5,105 nucleotides of DNA, taken from positions 1 through 5,105 of the forward strand of contig JACQDI010000808.1 of assembly GCA_016201195.1 (NCBI GenBank), read 5' to 3'. This DNA comes from Acidobacteriota bacterium. Its GTDB lineage: Bacteria; Acidobacteriota; Terriglobia; Bryobacterales; JACQDG01. Positions 1 through 5,105 of the stretch are shown in pieces. How positions within the stretch are numbered: position 1 is the stretch's first letter; each line of letters starts with the position of its first letter. The translations under genes were made by a program, and so were the position numbers. The notes below the pieces were generated by a model, which was not told the origin of the DNA, did not search any database, and saw only the letters and a list, made by a program, of their open reading frames with translations.

Positions 1-486
1 TATGGTGCCGGCGGCGGGCATTAGCAGACGGAAGAACTTCCCCAGATGGTTCGCTGCGATCAGGACCGCCTTGTACCCGGAGACGGTGCTCATAGCGCTC
101 AAAGCGTCCATCGCCTGGGCGCGCGTGATGCGCGGCATCAGTTCCATCGAGAACGTGGTGACGTGGCCCGCTGCCAGGGCCCGGATCTCCGCGGCGCTGG
201 TGTACGGCTGCAGAAAGCCGATCAGGGTAGCGCCGGGCTTCATTCTGCTGATTTCATCCAGTGCCGGCGGCTGGACTTTGAGAAGAATATCGGCTTGGCC
301 GATTACCTCCGGCTCGATCCTCGCGCCGGCTTCCCGGAAAGACCGGTCTGCGAATCCGGCTGCCGCGCCTGCGCCGGCCTCGACCACGACCTCCAGGCCC
401 GCCTTCGTGAGCTTCGGAATGAGCTCGGGAACCAGCGCCACGCGCCTTTCGTTGGGCGCCGTCTCTTTCGGAACGCAGGTAATCAT
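1..486 (-). CDS. pntA: NAD(P) transhydrogenase subunit alpha (NAD-binding part), N-terminal portion, cut by window edge
   Basis: The first 162 codons of an NAD(P)(+) transhydrogenase alpha subunit are visible; the rest lies beyond position 1. In the family this cytoplasmic dI domain binds NAD(H) and passes hydride to NADP in the PntB-type dIII domain, coupled to proton movement through the membrane. The start reads MITCVPKETAPNERRVALVP, the usual opening of the alanine dehydrogenase/PntA N-terminal fold. Later blocks favour PntA over alanine dehydrogenase: GFLQPYT near residue 98, then SMELMPRITRAQAMDALSAM and SGYKAVLIAA, then GKFFRLLMPAAGTI at the edge. The NAD-binding Rossmann glycine motif should follow outside the window. 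The ATG at 486-484 overlaps the TGA of the upstream CBS gene (ATGA), so translation is probably coupled; no strong separate Shine-Dalgarno is seen. I cannot tell whether the subunit is split (pntAA/pntAB) or single-chain as in E. coli. Confidence 0.93.
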   Translation of the reverse strand, partial: MITCVPKETAPNERRVALVPELIPKLTKAGLEVVVEAGAGAAAGFADRSFREAGARIEPEVIGQADILLKVQPPALDEISRMKPGATLIGFLQPYTSAAEIRALAAGHVTTFSMELMPRITRAQAMDALSAMSTVSGYKAVLIAANHLGKFFRLLMPAAGTI

Positions 487-947
487 CCTGGATACGTTCC
501 GGTGATGTATTTGTGTAACTGGTGGATGGTCTCCTCGTGCGCGGAGATGATCCACTTCACCAGATCGCCGATGGAAACAACGCCTGCCACCTTCTCACCT
601 TCGAGCACCGGAAGGTGCCGGATGCGGTTCTCCGTCATGATCCGCATGCACTCGTCGACGCTCTGTTCAGGCATCACGAAAATGACCGGACTCGTCATGA
701 TCTCCCGCACCTGCGTTTCCCTGGAGGACCTTCCTTGCAGAATGACTTTGCGGGCATAATCGCGCTCCGAGATGATGCCCACCAGCTTGCCGCCGGAGAT
801 CACCAGCAGCGCTCCCACTCGCCTGTCCGACATCATTTCGATCGCTTCGTAGACGGATGCCTCCGGCGCCACGGACCAGATTTCCTGGTCTTTGTATCGC
901 AGGACAGAACCGATCTTGTCATCCAGTTTCACGGTGGGCGTGTCCAC
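483..947 (-). CDS. Stand-alone tandem CBS-domain protein
   Basis: This 154-residue protein consists almost entirely of one CBS pair (Bateman module). CBS1 spans about residues 22-75, with GALLVISGGKLVGIISERD and then YARKV. CBS2 spans about 83-137, with VREIMTSPVIFV, RIRHLPVLEGEKVAGVVS and IGDLVKWII. No catalytic or DNA-binding domain is attached. Such proteins usually bind adenine nucleotides, NAD or SAM and sense energy state; the ligand here is unknown. I chose the GTG at 947-945 because GAGGA (961-957) lies nine bases upstream. A second GTG at 932 would give 149 residues but has no such site. The open frame runs further upstream, but there it only mirrors the receptor gene in another frame. 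The TGA overlaps the pntA start by four bases, and the receptor stop lies 29 bases upstream. This suggests a regulatory link to the transhydrogenase, which is inference. Confidence 0.93.
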   Translation of the reverse strand: MDTPTVKLDDKIGSVLRYKDQEIWSVAPEASVYEAIEMMSDRRVGALLVISGGKLVGIISERDYARKVILQGRSSRETQVREIMTSPVIFVMPEQSVDECMRIMTENRIRHLPVLEGEKVAGVVSIGDLVKWIISAHEETIHQLHKYITGTYPG

Positions 948-956
948 AGGGTAGCA

Positions 957-961
957 TCCTC
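957..961 (-). promoter_or_regulatory. Shine-Dalgarno of the CBS gene
   Basis: GAGGA on the minus strand lies nine bases before the GTG at 947. It is the main reason for preferring this GTG over the next in-frame GTG at 932, which has only C-rich sequence before it. It sits in the 29-base gap after the receptor stop codon. Confidence 0.6.
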
Positions 962-976
962 GTCGCCGGGCTGCCG

Positions 977-3900
977 TTAAAAAAACAGCCGGAGCGCCAC
1001 CTGGAACTGCCGCTGGTCGCCCTGGCCGGTGGTGTAGGATCCCCCGGCCGTCGTCACCTGCCCGAAGTTGGCGTTTCCGAGCGCAGTGTTCGGTTTGTCG
1101 AAATGCGGCGTATTCGAGAGGTTGAACGACTCGAGCCGCACCTCCAGCTTGATCCGCTCGGTGACGGGGACGGCCCGGAATAAGGAGAAATCCAGGTTCA
1201 CCAATCCCGGCCCGCTGAGGATGTTTCGCCCGCTGTTGCCGAACGTGTTCGGCGCCGGCGCAGTGAACTTGGAGGTGTCGAACCACAGCGAGCCGGGACC
1301 CACCGCGCCGAAGATCGCCGACTGACCGTTCAAATTCGGCCGGTTGTTGCTCAGGGGCGCGTTCAGGGTTGCGTTGCTGAAGGTAATGCTCAGAGGGTCT
1401 CCAGTCTGCGAGGTCAAGATGCCGTTCATCTGCCAGTCGCCCAGCAACCACCGCGCCGGGCCCGAATGCGCCCAGCGATGTTTCGGCCCGAAGGGCAGCT
1501 CATAAATGAAGCTCTGCACAAAGACGTGCGTCCGGTCGAAGTCCGAGCGGCCGCGGGTGCGGGAAACGTTGAAGGAATCGAACAGGCTGCAGGAGTCGGT
1601 GCAGAAATCGATCGCCTTGCTGAAGGCGTACGAAGTGGTCAGGAGGAAACCGTTGAAGAATCGGCGGTCGAATCGGACCTGGAGCGAGTCGTAATAGGTG
1701 TGGGTGCCGATGAAGGTGGTGGTGGAGGCCCGGCGGCCGAACAGTTGGTTGAGGGGCTGGCCGGCGGCGCCTGCGCCGGGGATGCGGCCGAAATTCGTCT
1801 CCCTGGTTGTCGGAATGTTGATGCCGTGGTTGCCGACGTAGGCCAAGTCCAGCGAAAAGTTCGCCGGCAGAGCGCGTTGCAGGGCTAGGTTCCAAGACTG
1901 CACGTAGGCCTGGAAGAAGTCCTTGGGAATAATGTCATAGCTTTGGGCCGGGGCATCACGAATGATGCCGTCATTGGGGATCTGGATTACCGTCGGCGGC
2001 GGAAATCCGGTGGCCATGGATCCGGCGGCGCTGAACGAATTGACCGCGTCGAACGAATTGGCCTGCTTGACCGGAAAATTGTACTCGGCGGTGTTCCGCC
2101 ACAGATAGCTGATCCCGTACCCCCCGCGCAACACGGTCTTGCTGTTCAGCCGGTAGGCCGTGCCGAACCGGGGCGCAAAGCTTTTCTTCTGGCTCACGAT
2201 TCCCAGGTTCATGGGGATGCTGCCGATGCCGGCCAGCTCCAGGGTGTTGTTGGCCGGGTTGTAGTTGGAGAAGCCGGCGGGGTGATGGGGCGTACTCGAC
2301 GGCCAGTATTCCCACCGAAGCCCCAGGTCGAGGGTGAGCTTGGGCGAAACCTGCCACTTGTCCTGGAAGTAGAGATTATATACCGTGTTCCGCCGGGCCG
2401 GAAAGACGACGGTGAGATCCCGGCCGAGCTGGTTGGGCAAGTCGAGAAGGAAACTGGCGAACGAGTTGCCGAAGCTGGTGTTGCGGTCACCGTTGAGAGC
2501 GGCCGGGCCGGGGCGGAAGCTGAAGCGGCCGCGCGGGTTGAAGGTCTGGGTCTGCTGCAGGTCCACGCGTTCGCGGCGAATGTCGTAACCGAACTTCAGC
2601 ACGTGGTTCCGCAGAGTCTTGGTCCAGTTGTTGACCACGCCGAAGTTGGTAGTGGCGCGCGCCCAGGGAAGGCTCGCTGAAAAGCCCACCACCGGGCCGG
2701 TATAGCCGTCGATGTCAATCTGCGTCAATCCGCTCGACCACGCGTCCACGTTGACGCCCGGAATGCCGATATCCCGCGAGGTGGTCAGGCCGGTGTCCGT
2801 GTTGATGGCGTCGTTGCGGTTGCGCACCATGCCGAAGCGAACTTCGGTGATCAGGGTGGGGCTAAAGATGTGCGAATAATTGATGCCCGGGCTTTGACTG
2901 CGCGCCGGCCCGCTGCCCGAAAATCCGCCGTTGTGCGGCCCGCCGTAGATTCCGTACATACCCTCGTCGGTGACGACCGCCTTCTGGTAACTGTATCGAA
3001 CGGATAGCCGGTCCCTGGGCCCGAATACTTCGTCCACCTTGATGTCAAACTGATCCAGATTCTTGACGCGGAGGGTGTTGTTCTGAAAGTTGGTTCCGAG
3101 GCCCGGCGCGGTAGGCCCTGGGATGAATCCCAAAATCCGCTGCGCAATCGGGCTGATGCGGCTGGCGGGGATGCGGTTATTGGCAAACGGCTGGCGCCCC
3201 GTGCCGTCGGCTGCTCCGGTGGCCGCATCATAAATTGTGGTCGGCGAGGCGCTCAGATCGCCGGCGCGAAACGGCAGGGTGGGAATGGTGGCCAGGTTGG
3301 TCTGGCCGAGGTGATCCCGGCTGGCCTGGTAGTCCCCGAAAAAGAACGTCTTGTCCCGGATGATGCGGCCGCCGAAGGTGCCGCCGAATTGATTGTAGGT
3401 GGTCGGAGCCTTGTTCGTCGCAAAGACGTTCCGCGCCCGCAGGTAGCTGTCGCGGTGAAACTCGAACAGGCTGCCGTGGAAGGCATTGGCGCCCGAGCGC
3501 ATGGTCACGTTGGTCACCGCCCCGCCGGCCCGGCCGAATTCCGGGTCGTAGTCACTGGTGCTGACGTCCACGGTAGCGATCGCCTCGGCGGGCAGGATCA
3601 TGGCGGTCAGGCTGGTTTCCAGGTTGTTGTCGATGCCTTCCAACTGATAGTTGTTGGCCTGTCTCCCCTGCCCGTTTACCCGGGCCGACAGGTGGTCCTG
3701 GGAGTTGTAAAACTCGGAATGCGGGCGGAATGCCCGGCCCACGCCGGGGATCAGCGACAGCAGGCCCTGGTAGTTCCGGTTGAACGGAAGGGGCATGGTG
3801 TCGAGCTGCTTGGACTCGATCTTGCCGCCCGTATCGGCCCGGTCGGTCTGGAGCAACGTGGCTTCGGCGGTCACCTCGACCACCTCCGACACTGCGCCCG

Positions 3901-4228
3901 GGCTCAGCTCCAGATCCACGCGGGCCGTGCTGTTGGGCGCGAGATCCATTCCTGCGCGGATCACGCGCCGGAATCCAGGATGCTCGACCTCCACGCGGTA
4001 GGTTCCGGGATCCAGATTGGCAAAGACAAAGAAGCCGCTGTCGTTGGTGAGCTCGGCGCGGCGGAAATTGGTGTTGGTTTCGGTAACGACGACCTGCACG
4101 CCGGGAACCACCGCGTGCGAGCTATCGGTGATGGTGCCGAGCAGCGTGCCCTTCAGCGTCTGCCCGGAAAGCGAAAGCGCGGAGCCAGCTAACAACGCGG
4201 CTGCCACGTACCCTAGTAGACGTCCCAT
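977..4228 (-). CDS. TonB-dependent outer-membrane receptor with carboxypeptidase-regulatory-like N-terminal domain (Oar-like)
   Basis: This is a 1083-residue outer-membrane transporter. Residues 1-22 look like a signal peptide: Arg3, a hydrophobic core LLGYVAAALLAGSALSL, and a likely cut before Gln23. Residues about 24-110 form a carboxypeptidase-regulatory-like beta-sandwich, with GTITDSSHAVVPGVQVVV, SGFFVFANLDPGTYRVEVE and then HPGFRR. A short linker, EVVEVTAE (115-122), leads into the plug at about 125-260, with MPLPFNRNYQGLLSLIPGV, NYQLEGIDNN and FGRAGGAVTNVTMRSGANAF. The rest is beta-barrel with the usual blocks LRWEYWP, RGGYGISY, SLDLAYVGNHG, RGRSDFDRTHVFVQSF and YELPFG, ending in the strand QVALRLFF with the C-terminal Phe used for barrel assembly. 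Length and order match the large Oar-like receptors of Acidobacteriota, which are thought to import glycans or similar polymers. No substrate can be assigned, and no adjacent SusD or hydrolase gene is present. The protein has only two cysteines, Cys876 and Cys880. The gene is uninterrupted. Confidence 0.95.
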   Translation of the reverse strand: MGRLLGYVAAALLAGSALSLSGQTLKGTLLGTITDSSHAVVPGVQVVVTETNTNFRRAELTNDSGFFVFANLDPGTYRVEVEHPGFRRVIRAGMDLAPNSTARVDLELSPGAVSEVVEVTAEATLLQTDRADTGGKIESKQLDTMPLPFNRNYQGLLSLIPGVGRAFRPHSEFYNSQDHLSARVNGQGRQANNYQLEGIDNNLETSLTAMILPAEAIATVDVSTSDYDPEFGRAGGAVTNVTMRSGANAFHGSLFEFHRDSYLRARNVFATNKAPTTYNQFGGTFGGRIIRDKTFFFGDYQASRDHLGQTNLATIPTLPFRAGDLSASPTTIYDAATGAADGTGRQPFANNRIPASRISPIAQRILGFIPGPTAPGLGTNFQNNTLRVKNLDQFDIKVDEVFGPRDRLSVRYSYQKAVVTDEGMYGIYGGPHNGGFSGSGPARSQSPGINYSHIFSPTLITEVRFGMVRNRNDAINTDTGLTTSRDIGIPGVNVDAWSSGLTQIDIDGYTGPVVGFSASLPWARATTNFGVVNNWTKTLRNHVLKFGYDIRRERVDLQQTQTFNPRGRFSFRPGPAALNGDRNTSFGNSFASFLLDLPNQLGRDLTVVFPARRNTVYNLYFQDKWQVSPKLTLDLGLRWEYWPSSTPHHPAGFSNYNPANNTLELAGIGSIPMNLGIVSQKKSFAPRFGTAYRLNSKTVLRGGYGISYLWRNTAEYNFPVKQANSFDAVNSFSAAGSMATGFPPPTVIQIPNDGIIRDAPAQSYDIIPKDFFQAYVQSWNLALQRALPANFSLDLAYVGNHGINIPTTRETNFGRIPGAGAAGQPLNQLFGRRASTTTFIGTHTYYDSLQVRFDRRFFNGFLLTTSYAFSKAIDFCTDSCSLFDSFNVSRTRGRSDFDRTHVFVQSFIYELPFGPKHRWAHSGPARWLLGDWQMNGILTSQTGDPLSITFSNATLNAPLSNNRPNLNGQSAIFGAVGPGSLWFDTSKFTAPAPNTFGNSGRNILSGPGLVNLDFSLFRAVPVTERIKLEVRLESFNLSNTPHFDKPNTALGNANFGQVTTAGGSYTTGQGDQRQFQVALRLFF

Positions 4229-4230
4229 AT

Positions 4231-4237
4231 CCCCTCC
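4231..4237 (-). promoter_or_regulatory. Shine-Dalgarno of the receptor gene
   Basis: GGAGGGG on the minus strand ends two bases before the ATG at 4228, with its GGAGG core about four bases upstream. This strong but closely spaced site, together with the signal peptide that starts at this Met, fixes the start. Confidence 0.7.
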
Positions 4238-4243
4238 GAACCG

Positions 4244-4255
4244 CCAAGTGCTTGG
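4244..4255. repeat. Palindrome in the receptor 5' leader, possible operator
   Basis: CCAAG-TG-CTTGG is a perfect inverted repeat of five-base arms with a two-base centre. It lies between the candidate -10 box (4260-4265) and the Shine-Dalgarno (4231-4237), so it would cover the predicted transcript start. It could be a binding site for a dimeric regulator, but a palindrome this short can also arise by chance. Confidence 0.3.
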
Positions 4256-4259
4256 GAGT

Positions 4260-4265
4260 AGTATA
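4260..4265 (-). promoter_or_regulatory. Candidate -10 box of the receptor gene
   Basis: TATACT on the minus strand matches five of six bases of the sigma-70 -10 consensus and lies about 31 bases before the start codon. No convincing -35 box is found 16-18 bases further upstream, where the sequence is AGCAAG-like. The promoter may therefore need an activator, or the match may be fortuitous. Confidence 0.35.
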
Positions 4266-4467
4266 CACCGAGGCGTGAGCCCCTTGCTTGCCCTGCGGAA
4301 ATAAGGAGTCGGTCACGAGTTTGAACGCCCCCAGCGTTTCCTTAGGCCTCCCATGCTCCGACTCCGCCGGCTCCGACCAAAGCAGCCTGTAAGCCGACCG
4401 TCCGTTCGCTTGTTCTGTTCGCTCACCCACGGCCGCATCGAGCAAAGCGGTATTCCGCTGCTCGCTG
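4266..4467. other. Intergenic region between the receptor and the toxin-antitoxin area; no gene recognised
   Basis: I see no protein family, tRNA or known RNA here. Short open frames exist on both strands, but their translations are rich in Arg, Ser and Pro and show no motifs. Short direct repeats are present: GCTCCGAC at 4355-4362 and 4370-4377, and GTTCGCT at 4404-4410 and 4417-4423. They are too short to mean much. If the PIN relic once had its own antitoxin gene, it should have been in this stretch, but I could not identify any remnant of one. Confidence 0.5.
4439..4464 (+). repeat. Imperfect hairpin just upstream of the PIN relic
   Basis: CGAGC-AA-AGCGG is followed by a TATT loop and CCGCT-GCTCG. 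This gives ten paired bases with a two-base bulge. It ends three bases before the ATG of the decayed PIN gene at 4468. No T-run follows on either strand, so it does not look like an intrinsic terminator. Its function, if any, is unknown. Confidence 0.35.
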
Positions 4468-4698
4468 ATGCCGAGATCCTTTCCCGACAGTGGCGTTCTG
4501 ATCGATGCCGCCCGCGTTGCGCGATCGGAACGCACTTAGGCTGCCCTTTACTATCTTTGCCGACTCGCTGCGCACCTACCTCACGGGCCCTTCGTGCACC
4601 TAGAGACGGCGCCCAAGGCCGACTGTATGGGGCAGAGCGAGGAACCGGACTTCTACTGCGCCTTTTTCGAGAACCCTGGCGTTCAGTGGTCGAATTGA
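4468..4698 (+). pseudogene. Decayed PIN-domain (VapC-like) toxin gene, C-terminally truncated
   Basis: No single open frame covers this remnant, but stitched frames match a PIN-domain family. The ATG frame gives MPRSFPDSGVLIDAARVARS, with Asp7 at the first acidic position of PIN nucleases, and hits TAG at 4537-4539. The +1 frame from about 4523 to 4588 gives ALRLPFTIFADSLRTYLTG, which resembles the helix and strand that follow in the family. From about 4588 the first frame resumes with PFVHLETAPKADCMG and EEPDFYCAFFENPG, close to the family pattern FVRLE.LPKA....E..FY..FF, with the second acidic residue at Glu46 of the stitched frame. It ends in TGA at 4696-4698. Family members run to about 140-150 residues, so the C-terminal half with the remaining catalytic acids is missing. 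The two opposite frameshifts, the stop and the truncation make it non-functional. The identification rests on recalled family patterns, not a search. Confidence 0.6.
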
Positions 4699-4749
4699 TC
4701 CGGAACTGGCAAACCCCGGCTGCACCCTATGCGCGATAATGGAACTGCC

Positions 4750-4977
4750 ATGCTGGATTGGTCACAGTGCCCGGAGGTCGAGCGCCTTGCCGGCAAGGTC
4801 AGTGGGGCGTACGTTTTCAAGGGAACGCGTGTTCCTGTGCGCGCGCTCTTTGACAACCTTGAAGACGGCGCGAGCATTGCGGATTTCCTTCAATGGTTCC
4901 CTGGTGTCGAACGGAGGCAAGCGGAAGTAGTACTCGAGTACGCAGGCCAGAGTCTAGCCGAGACTCCCAGCCGCTGA
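4750..4977 (+). CDS. DUF433-family antitoxin
   Basis: This 75-residue protein begins MLDWSQCPEVERLAGKVSGA. It carries the DUF433 pattern: GKVSGAYVFKGTRVPVRALF (residues 15-34), NLEDGASIADFLQWFPGV (36-53), then VVLEYAGQSLAE near the end. DUF433 proteins are small helix-turn-helix-like antitoxins (VapB45 type) that pair with DUF5615 PIN-like toxins, bind the toxin and usually repress their own operon. I prefer the ATG at 4750 because a GGAA (4741-4744) precedes it at suitable spacing and family members typically begin MLDW. The in-frame ATG at 4729 would add seven residues (MRDNGTA) and has no ribosome site. The toxin gene starts nine bases downstream. GATAAT at 4735-4740 resembles a -10 box but lacks a -35 partner and would leave almost no leader. 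Confidence 0.88.
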   Translation: MLDWSQCPEVERLAGKVSGAYVFKGTRVPVRALFDNLEDGASIADFLQWFPGVERRQAEVVLEYAGQSLAETPSR

Positions 4978-4986
4978 AATGATAGG

Positions 4987-5105
4987 ATGCGGATTTTATT
5001 CGACCAGGGCACTCCTGTCCCACTGCGCAGAGCGCTGGGTCATCACACAGTTGAGACTGCTTTTGAGCGCGGCTGGAGCGATCTCGATAACGGGCAGCTT
5101 CTGGA
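4987..5105 (+). CDS. DUF5615 PIN-like toxin, N-terminal part, cut by window edge
   Basis: Thirty-nine codons are visible before the window ends. The start reads MRILFDQGTPVPLRRALGHH, with Asp6 at the expected first acidic active-site position of the PIN-like (Mut7-C/DUF5615) fold. The family-typical ETAFERGWSDLDNGQLL follows, and the split last codon (GA-) must encode Asp or Glu. In the family these roughly 110-120-residue proteins are presumed ribonuclease toxins, and the later catalytic Asp in a TTD-like motif lies outside the window. The gene follows the DUF433 stop by nine bases, so the pair is one operon. There is no good Shine-Dalgarno (only AGG touching the ATG), which points to translation coupled to the antitoxin. 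The ATG at 4979 is in another frame and was not used. Whether the toxin is intact cannot be seen. Confidence 0.87.
   Translation, partial: MRILFDQGTPVPLRRALGHHTVETAFERGWSDLDNGQLL

Noticed and set aside
2..505. A plus-strand open frame opposite pntA
   Set aside because: The minus-strand translation gives clear PntA motifs; this one gives none.
970..993. GGCTG...CAGCC inverted repeat with the T-run as a terminator after the receptor
   Set aside because: The T-run lies in the loop rather than after the stem, and the stem is only five bases, so it would not act as an intrinsic terminator.
948..1451. N-terminal extension of the CBS protein
   Set aside because: The open frame continues upstream only as another-frame reading of the receptor's 3' end; it shows no domain, and a GTG with a Shine-Dalgarno lies at the CBS module's edge.
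1943..2680. A 245-codon plus-strand open frame inside the receptor gene
   Set aside because: Same reason: a Val-, Gly- and Arg-rich shadow without motifs, fully inside a well-supported gene on the opposite strand.
3311..4192. A 293-codon open frame on the plus strand, antisense to the receptor
   Set aside because: It mirrors the receptor's codon pattern in GC-rich DNA, its translation shows no recognisable domain, and the receptor on the other strand is unmistakable.
4355..4423. Short direct repeats as a CRISPR array or iteron set
   Set aside because: Each unit is only 7-8 bases and occurs twice, with no regular repeat-spacer layout.
4122..4535. A minus-strand open frame upstream of and overlapping the receptor start
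   Set aside because: It overlaps the receptor's signal-peptide region in another frame, crosses its likely promoter, and shows no family motif.
4353..4739. A 128-codon plus-strand open frame over the PIN relic
   Set aside because: Its Arg-, Leu- and Pro-rich translation matches nothing I know, while the two other plus-strand frames together carry the PIN motifs.
4695..4740. TTGATC (4695-4700) and GATAAT (4735-4740) as a promoter for the toxin-antitoxin pair
   Set aside because: They are 34 bases apart, far too wide for a sigma-70 pair, and neither has a proper partner.

Overview
The window looks like chromosomal DNA of an Acidobacteriota bacterium, probably a Solibacter-type lineage. The reasons are its high G+C content and a very large TonB-dependent receptor (1083 residues) with an N-terminal carboxypeptidase-regulatory-like domain, a receptor class greatly expanded in that phylum. 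This assignment is inference from gene style; no marker gene is present.

Positions 1-4228 form one minus-strand block, read right to left. A TonB-dependent outer-membrane receptor gene (977-4228) has a good Shine-Dalgarno site, a plausible -10 box and a small palindrome near its predicted transcript start. After 29 bases comes a small gene for a stand-alone two-CBS-domain protein (483-947, GTG start). Its stop overlaps the ATG of a gene for the alpha subunit of the proton-translocating NAD(P) transhydrogenase (pntA-like, 1-486, cut by the window edge) as ATGA. The CBS protein and transhydrogenase are almost certainly co-translated, and read-through from the receptor gene is possible because no terminator is visible between them.

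Positions 4229-4467 hold the receptor's upstream region, with no gene that I can recognise.

Positions 4468-5105 are a plus-strand toxin-antitoxin neighbourhood. First is a decayed PIN-domain toxin gene (4468-4698) with an in-frame stop, two opposite frameshifts and a missing C-terminal half; it falls between simple ORFs and appears only when frames are stitched together. Next is an apparently intact pair: a DUF433-family antitoxin (4750-4977) and, nine bases later, a DUF5615-type PIN-like toxin (4987 to beyond the window end). An apparently working module therefore sits beside the remains of an older one.

Nothing here is a clearly new system. The points most worth a second look are the PIN relic beside the DUF433/DUF5615 pair, and the tight coupling of a CBS-domain protein to the transhydrogenase.
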